Under the pieces are notes generated by a model, which did no database searches, had not been told where the DNA came from, and saw only the letters and a list, made by a program, of their open reading frames with translations. Source: CBDCGJ01 sp965238305 (GTDB taxonomy: Bacteria; Pseudomonadota; Alphaproteobacteria; GCA-2731375). Taken from it: a DNA stretch of 64,000 bases. The translations under genes were made by a program, and so were the position numbers. Positions 37,369-46,297 of the stretch are shown here, piece after piece (the first letter of the stretch is position 1; each line of letters opens with the position of its first letter). The stretch spans positions 3,782,001-3,846,000 of the forward strand of contig CBDEHK010000001.1 of NCBI GenBank assembly GCA_965238305.1, given 5' to 3'.

Positions 37369-38133
37369 TTATGACCGCATCTGGAAGTCGTTCTTGCCGC
37401 AGATGTCGCCGCCGCGCATGAGGTAGAGCGTACGCTGCTCGTGACCGATCAACAGATCTTTATCTTCGGCCTGTTGTTGCGCCAGTTCGCGGTTGAAATG
37501 ACTGGTCAACGGCATATAGCGCAATGTCATGCCACGCCGCGACTTCGCCGATATATTGGCCTTGGAGCCGTGTAAAAGGAAAACGTCATGCAAGGACATT
37601 TGCCCTGCTTCCAATATTAAGTCGACTGCGTCGGCCTCGTCATATTCATCCGGGCTCAATTCTTGGTTTAGGGTGAAATTCGGGTCTGGATTGGTGTGGT
37701 GGGCTTTCAATCGGCGATCCTTGTGTGAGCCCCGGATCACCCGCAGGCAACCGTTTTCAACGGTGCTGTCATCAATCGCCATCCATACTGTGCACGTTGC
37801 AACAGGGCGGATCGGCCAATATTCACCGTCCTGATGCCAAGGCGTCTCCCGCCCGTTCTTGGCCGGTTTGGCGAAAAAGCTGGAATTCCACAACGCAAAG
37901 TCAGGCCCAATCACCTGATCCACCATGTCGACAATTTCAGGAATACGGGCATAGTTTAGAAACGCCAGATCATAGGCCAACACATTGGGGCAATAGTCGG
38001 TGAATTCCGGGCGTAGCGCGACCAAGCGGTCATGGGTTTCGCGGATCGCCTGCAGCATATCTGCCGGCAAGCGAAAATCGGGGATGACGTAGCCGTCTTC
38101 ACGATATTGCGCTAATTGGTTTTCGCTAAGCAT
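37369..38133 (-). CDS. Phytanoyl-CoA dioxygenase (PhyH) family protein
   Basis: Fe(II)/2-oxoglutarate-dependent dioxygenase of 254 aa. The first metal motif is WHQDGEYWPIRP (HxD) near residue 108. The distal His is in LHDVFLLHGSKANIS, followed by RRGMTLRYMPLTS, with the Arg that binds 2-oxoglutarate. Starting at 38133 (MLSENQLAQYREDG) is preferred because MRGKN upstream is not family-like. It is third in a minus-strand run after a P450 and an LLM oxidoreductase. Substrate could be a lipid, halogenated or isoprenoid compound; it cannot be fixed. Confidence 0.87.
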   Translation of the reverse strand: MLSENQLAQYREDGYVIPDFRLPADMLQAIRETHDRLVALRPEFTDYCPNVLAYDLAFLNYARIPEIVDMVDQVIGPDFALWNSSFFAKPAKNGRETPWHQDGEYWPIRPVATCTVWMAIDDSTVENGCLRVIRGSHKDRRLKAHHTNPDPNFTLNQELSPDEYDEADAVDLILEAGQMSLHDVFLLHGSKANISAKSRRGMTLRYMPLTSHFNRELAQQQAEDKDLLIGHEQRTLYLMRGGDICGKNDFQMRS

Positions 38134-38178
38134 GTTCTTCCCTCGCATTTTCGAGCGGATGAGAATGTGACCAGGTGG

Positions 38179-39210
38179 CTACACGTCATTCATCAGATCC
38201 ATGCACTGCTCCAGCCAGGCAATCTGTGTTTTTCGGTCAGGCGCATCAAGGCGCAGGGAGATGCTGGTGATCCCGGCGTCGCGATAAGTTCTGAAACGCT
38301 CCTGCACCATTTCAGACGTCCCGATTGCACCAAATTCTGTCACCATGGCATCCGGAACACAAGCGGCGGCTTCCTGCCGCTTGCCGGCGATCCAGAGGCG
38401 TTGAATTTCCAAGGCTTCGTCTGTGTAGCCAGCGCGTTTGAAGGCGTCGTTATAGAAGTTTGTTTGCGCTGATCCCATCGCCCCCATCTGGAAGGCCACA
38501 CCGGGTCGGCGCGCATCAATCATTTCTTCTACATTTTCGCCTAGTGCAACCGTTGCAGCGGCGTTTAATTCAATTTCAGCCATGTTGCGCCCAGCCGCTG
38601 CTGCGCCTTTGCGAATATAATCCAGGTGCGCTTCCGCATGATTGGGGGAAAACGACGTACCCAACCAGCCGTCGGCAGCGGCGCCAGTAAACTCCAGCGA
38701 CTTCGGTCCCAACGTCGCTAAAAATATTGGAATTTCACACGGCGGGTGATCGAGGCGGATCGCCTTCCCTTCTCCACCAGGGCGGGGCAAGACATGGTGA
38801 CGACCGTCATACTTTAACTTCTCGCCCCGGAAAGCCATACGCAGGATTTCGACGGTTTCTTTCAAGCGGCCGAGCGGCTGCGCGTAGGCGGCCCCATGCA
38901 AACCTTCAACCACTTGCGGACCGCTAACGCCAAGACCCAACACAAAGCGGCCATCGCTGATCTGTTGCATCGAAATGGCAGTCATTGCCGTCATTGAGGG
39001 CACCCGAGCACTAATCTGCATGATGCCGGTGCCAAGTTTGATATTCTCGGTCTGCCCCGCCAGATAGGCCAGGCTGGTCACTGCGTCCTGGCCCCAGGCT
39101 TCCGCCGACCAAACATATGTGACCCCCAGTTGGTCCGCCTTCTGGACAAATTCAACAGTGCTTTTTATGTCGTCATGAGCGTAACCGCCAATGCCAATGG
39201 ATGTCTTCAT
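38179..39210 (-). CDS. LLM-class F420-dependent-type oxidoreductase
   Basis: Luciferase-like TIM-barrel oxidoreductase of 343 aa. Signature parts include MKTSIGIGGYAHDDIKST, EAWGQDAVTSLAYLAGQT and GRFVLGLGVSGPQVVEG, with the C-terminal SISLRLDAPDR. The family uses F420 or FMN to oxidise or reduce small molecules. It sits 16 bp after the P450 gene and 45 bp before the PhyH gene. F420 biosynthesis cannot be judged from this window, so the cofactor is an inference from family. Confidence 0.86.
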   Translation of the reverse strand: MKTSIGIGGYAHDDIKSTVEFVQKADQLGVTYVWSAEAWGQDAVTSLAYLAGQTENIKLGTGIMQISARVPSMTAMTAISMQQISDGRFVLGLGVSGPQVVEGLHGAAYAQPLGRLKETVEILRMAFRGEKLKYDGRHHVLPRPGGEGKAIRLDHPPCEIPIFLATLGPKSLEFTGAAADGWLGTSFSPNHAEAHLDYIRKGAAAAGRNMAEIELNAAATVALGENVEEMIDARRPGVAFQMGAMGSAQTNFYNDAFKRAGYTDEALEIQRLWIAGKRQEAAACVPDAMVTEFGAIGTSEMVQERFRTYRDAGITSISLRLDAPDRKTQIAWLEQCMDLMNDV

Positions 39211-39226
39211 CTTCGGCGTTCCTTTT

Positions 39227-40438
39227 TCACTTAACCGAAACCTTTAGTTCGGTAATTTCGCGGAAGCGCATGCGATTGGCAAGTCTTGCCGGCGCTTTCA
39301 ACTGTAATTTCGGAAACCGGTCAAACAATTTCTGAAATGCAATCACCGCTTCCACCCGTGCCAGATTATTGCCGGCACAGGTATGAATGCCGAGCGCGAA
39401 CGATAAATGTCGGTTCGGCCGGCGACCGATGTCAAAACGATCCGGGTTGGGAAACTGTTCCGGATCGCGATTGCCGCCGGCGATCATCAGATGCACGGTC
39501 GTCCCCACCGGCAAATCAGTTTCGCGGAAACTTACCGGCACCGTCGATCGGCGATTGTTGATTTGGATGGGTGGTTGGTAACGCAGAATTTCTTCAACGC
39601 AAGGTTCAATTAAGTCCGGGTCGCCCTGCAGGCGCACACACTGATCCGGGTTCCGCAACATCTCATGAACACCGTGAGAAATCATGTTAGTGGAGGTTTC
39701 GTGCCCTGCATTGAGCATAAAAATACACTGATGCAGCAATTCCAGTTCGCTCAACTTTTCGCCGTCTTCTTCCGCTGCCATTAGCGCCGTCAGGATTTCG
39801 CCACTTGAACCGTCAGTCGGTCTTTGACGTCGATAGGCGACTAGATCGCGTAAGTAGGATTTGAACTCTGTTACAGAGCGATTGCCGTCATCCGATTGCT
39901 GTTGGCTCAAGGAAGGCTCCAGTGCAGTCAATATCGCCACCGCCCAGCCACGGATTAGCTCGCGATCGTCAGACGGCACACCCAACATCGCCAGCACCAC
40001 TTCAATCGGCAGTTTAAAGGAAAAGTCGTCAACTACGTTCATAGCACCCCTGTCGGCCAATTCATCCAGATAGCTATCGACCAGTTCATGAATGCGTGGT
40101 TCCAGCGCCACCAAAGCCTTCCGGGTGAAGGCGGCCTGAAACAGTTTGCGAATTCGGGTATGGTCCGGCGGATCGGTGAAAACAACCGAGGTGGTATGAT
40201 GTTCGTAAAGCGGACTGTCGCCGAATTTCGGTTTGAAATCGGCTTTCTTATCGGAACTCCAAGCCGTCGGATCGCGATAGACGGAAGTCAGATCGTCGTG
40301 CCGTGTCAATAGGTAGCTGCCATCCGCCATCTGATGCACCGGCTGCTCGCTTCGCAATGCGGCCAGGTATCGATAGGGATTGTCAATATAATCCTCTGGG
40401 ACGTTCGTCAGTTCAAAATTTCGAATGTCCAATTGCAT
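39227..40438 (-). CDS. Cytochrome P450
   Basis: Heme monooxygenase of 403 aa. I-helix oxygen motif is LNAGHETSTNMI near residue 240, with the ExxR motif in EEILRYQPP. The heme-binding loop is SFALGIHTCAGNNLAR, with the Cys ligand near residue 350. The N-terminus lacks a membrane anchor, as usual for soluble bacterial P450. It needs a ferredoxin and reductase, none of which is nearby. First gene of the P450-LLM-PhyH run. Confidence 0.93.
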   Translation of the reverse strand: MQLDIRNFELTNVPEDYIDNPYRYLAALRSEQPVHQMADGSYLLTRHDDLTSVYRDPTAWSSDKKADFKPKFGDSPLYEHHTTSVVFTDPPDHTRIRKLFQAAFTRKALVALEPRIHELVDSYLDELADRGAMNVVDDFSFKLPIEVVLAMLGVPSDDRELIRGWAVAILTALEPSLSQQQSDDGNRSVTEFKSYLRDLVAYRRQRPTDGSSGEILTALMAAEEDGEKLSELELLHQCIFMLNAGHETSTNMISHGVHEMLRNPDQCVRLQGDPDLIEPCVEEILRYQPPIQINNRRSTVPVSFRETDLPVGTTVHLMIAGGNRDPEQFPNPDRFDIGRRPNRHLSFALGIHTCAGNNLARVEAVIAFQKLFDRFPKLQLKAPARLANRMRFREITELKVSVK

Positions 40439-40526
40439 ATCCTCGCTGAATTGGATTACCTGATAGGTAATTGCTGTCGCGCTGATGTCGTGATTACCTA
40501 ATCAACAAGAGATTAAGAGGATAACC

Positions 40527-40937
40527 ATGAGCGACGATGTTCTGAAAGCCCTAAACGATCAAGCCCTGCCCTTCTCCAAACATTTGGGGATTGTCTACAC
40601 CGAAGCAGACAAAAACCTGGTGCGGGCAGAAATGCTGGTACGCCCAGAATTCTGCACCCGGCCCGATATCCTGCATGGCGGTGCGGTGATGACCTTGGCG
40701 GATAATCTAGGCGGTGTCGGCACCATTCTGAATTTACCCGAAGGCGTCTTTACAACCACCTTGGAAAGTAAAACAAACTTCATCTCTTCCATTCCGGTTG
40801 GTCAGAAAGCAATTGCTGAATGCACGCCTATTCATCGCGGCCGCACCACCATGGTTTGGCAAACTCGGATCAGCCGCGAAGACGGTAAGCTTGCCGCCAT
40901 CGTCACCCAAACTCAATTGGTCATGGGTGGGAAGTAA
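40527..40937 (+). CDS. PaaI-type hotdog thioesterase
   Basis: Acyl-CoA thioesterase-like protein of 136 aa. The hotdog fold motif is RPDILHGGAVMTLADNLGG, where the HGG...D/N pattern is typical, followed by TTLESKTNFISSIPVG. ATG 40527 follows GAGGAT. It diverges from the P450 gene with an 89-bp gap. Family is clear; substrate unknown, but it may relieve CoA esters made in the neighbouring oxidative cluster. Confidence 0.87.
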   Translation: MSDDVLKALNDQALPFSKHLGIVYTEADKNLVRAEMLVRPEFCTRPDILHGGAVMTLADNLGGVGTILNLPEGVFTTTLESKTNFISSIPVGQKAIAECTPIHRGRTTMVWQTRISREDGKLAAIVTQTQLVMGGK

Positions 40938-41138
40938 ATGGTCAGCGTGAACCAAAACCCGTTACTTCTACAAAATCTACAACTTTCATGGTGACTGGGT
41001 TTTAGCGGACATATTCGCGCTCGCCGGAGCGGACTATTTGCTAAAGTTGTTGTAAAATAGCAGCCGTATTTTGTGCCCTTGATAATTGAACGCTAATTTT
41101 ACATAATACTGGCGAAATGATAACCTGGGGGTAAAGAG

Positions 41139-42950
41139 ATGGTTACGACGGTAAATGGCTCGGGCCTTGACGATTTCATTACCTTAAGTGGCGACACGGC
41201 TTTTGAAGCCAACGCCATGGGCGGCGATGATACGATCACCGCAACCGCGACAAATTTTGGCGCCGCGACGATATTTGGCGGTACCGGCGACGATTCCATT
41301 GACCTTGGCACCGGCACATTGCTGGCCTATGGCAATGAAGGCAATGACGACATTTCTCACGTCTTCGGCGACGCCAATATCTATGGCGGACAAGGCAATG
41401 ACTCCATCGAAGTCAGCGGCGGCACTGGGATGATCCAGGGCAACAAGGGCGACGACGATATTTCCGCTGAAGATTGGGGCGGCACGGTTATGGGTGGCAC
41501 CGGCGACGATACGCTTGATGTTGACGGTATCGGCAATTTCGCCTTGGAGGTCAGCGGCGGCGATGGTGACGATCTTATCACCTTGCGCGGTGTCAACAGT
41601 TCAACAGTGACCGGGGGCACCGGTGCGGACACTATTGATCTCAATAATACAGTGAAAAACGCCATCGTCTACGGCAATCAGGGCGATGACCTGATTACCG
41701 CTCAAACGCAAACTTCAACAACGATCTATGGTGGTCAGGGCAATGATATCGTCAGCGTGATCGGCAGTTACACCGGCGACATCCACTTGAACAAGGGCGA
41801 CGATTCAATGTTCGGCGTCCTTGAGCATCGTGGTGAAATTAATCTCGGCGCTGGCGACGACACGGTCAGCGTTATTAGCTCCGTTTTTGGCACCATTGTG
41901 GGCGGTGCCGGGAATGACAGCATTCTGATCAATGCCGAATTTACCGGTGATGCGGATTTGGGCACCGGTGACGATACTTTCAAGGTCGGCACCGACGTCT
42001 CCGGCGATATCTTTGCCGGATCCGGCGATGACTTTGTCTCCCTTGACAGCAACGTGGTCGGCGAGATCGATATGGGAGGCGGTGACGACACGCTGGATAT
42101 CAATTCACATGTGTCAGGTGACATTACCGTCGGCACCGGCCACGACTCGATATATATCGGCAGCACTATTGTTGGCGACGTCTCCTTGGGAGCCGGCGAC
42201 GATAACCTGTACATCTCGCACAAAATCACTGGCGATATCTTCGCCGGCAGCGGCAACGATTCGATCTCAGCCAGTACCGCCGATGGCAGCATCTACGGTA
42301 ATCAGGGTGACGATACCATAAACGTTACTTGGAACGGCACCGCCGCGCAATCGGCGATGGTCTTCGGCGGTCAGGGCAATGACATCATCTTTGTGGATAT
42401 GGACAGTGCCGACGCTTCGGTTTTCGGCAACAAGGGTGACGATTCAATCAGTATCAACAATGGTGACCAAAACGTCTTTGGCGGTAGCGGTGCCGACACC
42501 ATCATCGCCGGCAGCGGTGTCAGTGTGATCTACGGCAACCAAGACGGCGATAGCATCGACGCCGGCGGCGGTGCCGACACCATCTGTGGCGGTCAGGGCG
42601 ACGATACCATCATCAATGGTTTGAATGGTGGTACCGATCTGGTGGCCGGCAATAAAGGCGCCGATTTGTTTGTGGTCACTGTCGATACCACCAATACCAA
42701 GACCATCATTGGCGACGCCACTGTTACCATCGTGGATTTCTCGACCGAGGATGAGTTACTGATCGATGGCACGGGCGGGGTTACCGTAACGGTGAACATG
42801 ATCACCAGCGTGTCGGACGCCGGCATCGGATCCGATGTGCTGATCAAATTCTCGGGCACCGGCACCATCACACTTGAAGGTATCGGCGACGGCACGCTTA
42901 CCGATCTATTCGCGCTGGCGGCGGCAGGCTACACGATTACGCTGGCGTAA
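41139..42950 (+). CDS. Long Gly/Asp-rich RTX-like repeat protein, copy 1
   Basis: Protein of 603 aa, built almost entirely of about 20-22 repeat units of GGxGxDxI/NxGDDxI type (FGGTGDDSIDLGTG, YGGQGNDSIEVSGG, YGNQGDDLITAQTQ). Such units form calcium-binding parallel beta-rolls. The start MVTTVNGSGLDDFITLSGDT and the end LTDLFALAAAGYTITLA are nearly identical to copy 2 at 46298. No N-terminal signal peptide is visible. If exported, a C-terminal secretion signal and a type I system would be needed; no such exporter is in this window. GGGGGTAAAGAG precedes the ATG. A strong hairpin follows at 42975-43000. Confidence 0.85.
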   Translation: MVTTVNGSGLDDFITLSGDTAFEANAMGGDDTITATATNFGAATIFGGTGDDSIDLGTGTLLAYGNEGNDDISHVFGDANIYGGQGNDSIEVSGGTGMIQGNKGDDDISAEDWGGTVMGGTGDDTLDVDGIGNFALEVSGGDGDDLITLRGVNSSTVTGGTGADTIDLNNTVKNAIVYGNQGDDLITAQTQTSTTIYGGQGNDIVSVIGSYTGDIHLNKGDDSMFGVLEHRGEINLGAGDDTVSVISSVFGTIVGGAGNDSILINAEFTGDADLGTGDDTFKVGTDVSGDIFAGSGDDFVSLDSNVVGEIDMGGGDDTLDINSHVSGDITVGTGHDSIYIGSTIVGDVSLGAGDDNLYISHKITGDIFAGSGNDSISASTADGSIYGNQGDDTINVTWNGTAAQSAMVFGGQGNDIIFVDMDSADASVFGNKGDDSISINNGDQNVFGGSGADTIIAGSGVSVIYGNQDGDSIDAGGGADTICGGQGDDTIINGLNGGTDLVAGNKGADLFVVTVDTTNTKTIIGDATVTIVDFSTEDELLIDGTGGVTVTVNMITSVSDAGIGSDVLIKFSGTGTITLEGIGDGTLTDLFALAAAGYTITLA

Positions 42951-42974
42951 CCCAAACGAAGCGAATACATGATC

Positions 42975-43000
42975 CGGGGCCGGAGGAAACTTCGGCCCCG
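42975..43000. terminator. GC-rich hairpin after repeat protein copy 1
   Basis: CGGGGCCGGA (42975-42984) pairs with TTCGGCCCCG (42991-43000), one G-T pair, loop GGAAAC. There is no U-tract, so it may act as a bidirectional stop between converging genes. A matching hairpin follows copy 2 and the copy-3 remnant. Confidence 0.6.
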
Positions 43001-43001
43001 A

Positions 43002-43295
43002 CTATGACGGTAGACTGTGTAGCAATAATATGCTGGCCTCTGACGTCGCTGTTCGATGATCCTTCAATTCTTGGTAGGCGGCAGAATTATACCAGGCCTA
43101 GAAAGCTGGCTGGTCCGGAAACGACATCAATACTATCCGCGTACCCCGCCAAGTGCCTTCAATTTTATGCGGCTGCTCATCAACTGCTAATAACCGCCCC
43201 TGATGGGCTTTGAATATTTCCATGAAGCCAGATTCGTATTTGCGATAGCCGTCCCGGTCGTGAATTTCGATATCAGCAACGGCATAGACAGTCAT
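43002..43295 (-). pseudogene. DUF1330 family protein, interrupted by TAG
   Basis: Small protein of about 97 aa if read through. Start MTVYAVADIEIHDRDGYRKY at 43295. The frame ends with RIVLMSFPDQPAF and meets TAG at 43098-43100, then continues AWYNSAAYQELKDHR to its natural stop at 43002. The read-through part fits the DUF1330 C-terminal pattern (LMSFPD..AF.AWY.S..YQ), so the stop is a single-codon lesion. DUF1330 proteins are dimeric ferredoxin-like folds with unclear roles. It is 26 bp downstream of the tetR gene in the same direction. Confidence 0.78.
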
Positions 43296-43321
43296 TTTAC
43301 GCTCCCAAATTTTAGGCTGCG

Positions 43322-43897
43322 TTAGGTCAATTCTTTGATCACAGCAGTACGGCAAGCTTCGCTGAGTTTTGCGACCAATTCGTCGTCATTGCAGCCGCGC
43401 GACAAGATCACGCCACCAACGCAAAGCGCAATGGCCCGCAACGCGCGTGGGTCAAGGTCCCCTGCATTATCCAGCCCGCGGGCGAACTCCACTGTCAGAT
43501 CACGCAACTTAGCGTTATACGCATCTTTTGCTGGTTTGCCCGCATGGGCGACATCAATCGACAAACTGGCAAAACTGCATCCCTGCCCGATCTCGTTTCG
43601 ATTATCGGGATGCAGATAACCGTCGACAATCTCCAAGGCTTGCGTGGCCAAAACCTCGGTTATGGTTCCGTCCCTTCGTTTCATCATCGCGTTGAAGCCA
43701 TGTTCAGAACGGATGACCTCGGCAAATAGTTCGGCCTTCGATCTGAAATAGCTATAAAAGCCACCGCGGGTCAATTTGGCCGCCGCCATGATGCCATCAA
43801 TGCCGACACCGCGATAACCTTGACGACGAAACAGCTTCCCCGCCGCAACGACGATCCGTGCCCGCGTCTTTTTCTTATGTTCCGGTTTATAGCGCAT
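43322..43897 (-). CDS. TetR family transcriptional regulator
   Basis: DNA-binding regulator of 191 aa. The N-terminal HTH reads RIVVAAGKLFRRQGYRGVGI then IMAAAKLTRGGFYSYFRSKA, the standard TetR pattern. The ligand-binding domain follows (DGYLHPDNRNEIGQGCSF). The gene is divergent from a GST-like gene with two palindromic operators in between, so it very likely represses both. RBS is weak; the ATG at 43897 is kept. Confidence 0.9.
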   Translation of the reverse strand: MRYKPEHKKKTRARIVVAAGKLFRRQGYRGVGIDGIMAAAKLTRGGFYSYFRSKAELFAEVIRSEHGFNAMMKRRDGTITEVLATQALEIVDGYLHPDNRNEIGQGCSFASLSIDVAHAGKPAKDAYNAKLRDLTVEFARGLDNAGDLDPRALRAIALCVGGVILSRGCNDDELVAKLSEACRTAVIKELT

Positions 43898-43919
43898 CTA
43901 TCCTCACATCACCCATAGT

Positions 43920-43955
43920 ATGTTGACCAACATTCTATTGCATGTTAATTAACAT
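43920..43955. promoter_or_regulatory. Double TetR operator between tetR and GST gene
   Basis: Two 14-bp palindromes, ATGTTGACCAACAT (43920-43933) and ATGTTAATTAACAT (43942-43955), share the half-site ATGTT. Their centres are 22 bp apart, two turns of B-DNA, so they face the same side. The second ends 3 bp before the ATG of the GST gene, leaving no room for a ribosome-binding site. Confidence 0.78.
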
Positions 43956-43958
43956 ACT

Positions 43959-44705
43959 ATGAATATTGTCCTTCATCAATTTCCCTATTCCCATTTTAAT
44001 GAAAAAGCCCGCTGGGCACTCGACTACAAGGGTCTTTGCCATCGTCGTATCAATTATCTGCCGGGACCTCATATCCCAGCAATCAGGAAACTGAGTGGGC
44101 AAACAAAGACACCGGTGATAACGATTGATGGTGACGTGGTTGTTGGATCTGCCAAGATCATTGACCGGCTTGAAATCCTCAGCCCCAAGCCTGCCCTATA
44201 TCCGGTCGATCAGGGCGAAAAAACTGCCGCGTTGAATTTACAAGATAAGCTCGACCGAAATTTGGGGCCAAGCGCGCGCCGGGCGCTGTTTTCCGAAATG
44301 GTCGATGAAGCGGCATATTTTTGCCGCCTTTTCGCCGACGGAAAATCCTGGCCAGTTCGCCTTGCCTATCGCGCCAGTTATCCGTTCGCAAAAGGGTTGA
44401 TCAAGAAAGGCAACGGCGTTACTAGCCAGCAGGCCGTCGATCAGGCATTTGCCACAACCGCCCGTATTCTCGACGACCTTGCCGAACGCATCGGCGATAA
44501 CGGTTATCTGATTGGCGATCGCTTTTCAGTTGCCGATCTAGCGGCAGCGTCCCTGCTCGCCCCAGTCGCCAATCCAGCGGATTGTGAGATGACCCGGCCA
44601 GAGCCGATGCCAGATTGCGTTACTAAGTTCATCGCACACTGGGCCGATCACCCAACCACAGCCTGGGTAAAGAATATTTACGCCAAACATAGAGCCGCAA
44701 CCTAA
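43959..44705 (+). CDS. Glutathione S-transferase family protein
   Basis: Protein of 248 aa with a thioredoxin-like N-domain (MNIVLHQFPYSHFNEKAR, then KTPVITIDGDVVVGSAKI with the cis-Pro) and an all-alpha C-domain (NGYLIGDRFSVADLAAASLL, the N-capping box). The start is close to the double TetR operator, with no ribosome-binding site, so a leaderless message is likely. Its 3' end overlaps the adenylate cyclase gene on the other strand by 4 bp. Detoxification of electrophiles under TetR control is a fair inference. Confidence 0.88.
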   Translation: MNIVLHQFPYSHFNEKARWALDYKGLCHRRINYLPGPHIPAIRKLSGQTKTPVITIDGDVVVGSAKIIDRLEILSPKPALYPVDQGEKTAALNLQDKLDRNLGPSARRALFSEMVDEAAYFCRLFADGKSWPVRLAYRASYPFAKGLIKKGNGVTSQQAVDQAFATTARILDDLAERIGDNGYLIGDRFSVADLAAASLLAPVANPADCEMTRPEPMPDCVTKFIAHWADHPTTAWVKNIYAKHRAAT

Positions 44706-45907
44706 AGCGCTTCCTTTTCACGAACGACAAACCAAGCTTCGGTCTCTCCTTTGCCTTTGATGTCAACCATACCGCGTCGTTCGCAAATAAATTCGTCTCT
44801 AATCAGCTCGTAAGTATCCCGTGTGATTTGCACGAAACCTTCACGGCCTTGAGACTCCATCCGACCGGCCAAGTTGACGACATCCCCCCACAGATCATAG
44901 ATAAATTTCTTCCGCCCGATCACGCCAGCCACAACCGGACCGGAATTAAGACCGATACGAAATGTCAAATTCCGCCCATGAATTTCATGCCGCTTGACAT
45001 AGTCCAGCATTTCTAACGCCATCCGCGTCAAGACTTTGGCATGATCGGCACGCGGCCGCGGCACCCCGGCCGCGACCATATAACAATCGCCAATGGTCTT
45101 GATTTTTTCCAGCTCATATTTTTCGGCCAACAAATCGAATTGTGAAAATACTTCATTCAGTAGATTGACGAGTTCCGATGGTGACATCGTTGCGGACATC
45201 GGCGTGAAATCGACCACATCGGCAAAAAGCACGCTGGCACCTTCGTAGTGATCGGCGATGGTGCGCTGCTCGCCTTTAAGGATAGAAACAATTTCCTTCG
45301 GCAGAATATTAAGCAGCAGCGTTTCGGATCTAGCTTGAAAGGTATTTTTCTGATCGACAAAATAATACACCATTAAGAATATCATTGTCGCCACGCCCAT
45401 AATATTGATAACAAAAAAGAATGTAACAAGTTCTGTTGAAAGATTGTTACTTCGGGCAATATGGAGCTCAAGAAATCCGCTCAATGCCACCAAGGTCACA
45501 AAGGCAAGAAACCAGCGGCGCGCATGTTTGGGCTCGTCAAACAACATCGCCGCCATTGGACAGATGAAAGCCCAAATAATAACCGCGCTGCCTTGCACAA
45601 ATCCCCCCAGAGTCACCATAAGCACAAAAGGCAATAACAGGATGAGCAACAGCTGACTAAAACGGAATACTCGGTAGCGGCGGGTAAAGCCGAAATAAAT
45701 GATGCTGAACGTCGAGATGATCGAATAAGAAAGCGGGATGGTACCGGCCGTTGGTTCATTGAAATAAGCGTACATCGCCCACCACATAAGAGCGACGACA
45801 ACAAAAGGAACGGCGCACAGAACCAGCATCGACTTTCGCAAGCGAACGTTATCGTCGTCATTTGATTCGGCACCGATCCGCGCCACCCATGCGACTACGT
45901 TTTTCAC
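44702..45907 (-). CDS. Membrane adenylate cyclase (class III)
   Basis: Protein of 401 aa. Six hydrophobic segments fill the first 190 residues (LVLCAVPFVVVALMWWAMYA, then SIISTFSIIYFGF, and others). The class III cyclase domain follows: metal Asp in LFADVVDFTPM and again in KTIGDCYMVAAG. Adenine-specifying residues are Lys in EKIKTIGD and Asp in YDLWGDVVNLAGRMES, where Asn and Arg also align. The six-helix membrane part resembles MASE-like regions but has no assigned ligand. It is intact, in contrast to the disrupted cyclase at 15345. Confidence 0.9.
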   Translation of the reverse strand: MKNVVAWVARIGAESNDDDNVRLRKSMLVLCAVPFVVVALMWWAMYAYFNEPTAGTIPLSYSIISTFSIIYFGFTRRYRVFRFSQLLLILLLPFVLMVTLGGFVQGSAVIIWAFICPMAAMLFDEPKHARRWFLAFVTLVALSGFLELHIARSNNLSTELVTFFFVINIMGVATMIFLMVYYFVDQKNTFQARSETLLLNILPKEIVSILKGEQRTIADHYEGASVLFADVVDFTPMSATMSPSELVNLLNEVFSQFDLLAEKYELEKIKTIGDCYMVAAGVPRPRADHAKVLTRMALEMLDYVKRHEIHGRNLTFRIGLNSGPVVAGVIGRKKFIYDLWGDVVNLAGRMESQGREGFVQITRDTYELIRDEFICERRGMVDIKGKGETEAWFVVREKEAL

Positions 45908-46019
45908 TCAGAACCCCAATTTTGTTTGTCGGCACGTGCTCCAATGGTACCGATATTTATCTTGCATCAATCTTCGCAGAGACAGTTGTACTTAGCTAGG
46001 GCCACGCAATCGATTTATT

Positions 46020-46121
46020 AAAATTGGGCTATTTGCGGTCACCTTAGATTGCGTCGGCAACGGCTCCTTGACGAACTTGTCCCTACAGGCAGGTGCAGGT
46101 CATGCGATTACACCGGCGTAA
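46020..46121 (+). pseudogene. Decayed 3' remnant of a third Gly/Asp repeat-protein gene
   Basis: The DNA from 46053 (GTCGGCAACGGCTCCTTGAC) to TAA at 46119-46121 aligns with the 3' ends of both repeat-protein genes: the segments for GIGDGTLTDLFALAAAG and for YTITLA are recognisable but scrambled by indels. The stretch before it (AAATTGGGCTATTTGCGG) also fits. A terminator-like hairpin like theirs follows at 46161-46189. It lies just upstream of copy 2, so the locus once held three tandem copies or a failed duplication. Confidence 0.65.
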
Positions 46122-46160
46122 CCGTGCGCGTATCCATGAAGTAATCGCAGTTGAATCAGC

Positions 46161-46189
46161 GAAGGGCCGGAAGACATCCCGGCCCCTTC
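46161..46189. terminator. Hairpin after the third-copy remnant
   Basis: GAAGGGCCGG (46161-46170) pairs with CCGGCCCCTTC (46179-46189) with one bulged C. It has the same GGGCC/GGCCC character as the hairpins that follow the two complete repeat genes, and supports the remnant as a former paralogue. Confidence 0.5.
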
Positions 46190-46297
46190 CTTCAAATATT
46201 ACGAAATTAGTAATATTGAATTAACCATAATTTTACGCCATACTTCGCTTGGATTAACGATTCGCAACTGCGACTTCACGAAGGGGAGAGCACCTAA

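Noticed and set aside
41768..42292. Long minus-strand open frame across repeat protein copy 1
   Set aside because: Composed of SP-rich low-complexity sequence that mirrors the Gly/Asp repeats of the plus strand; a shadow frame.
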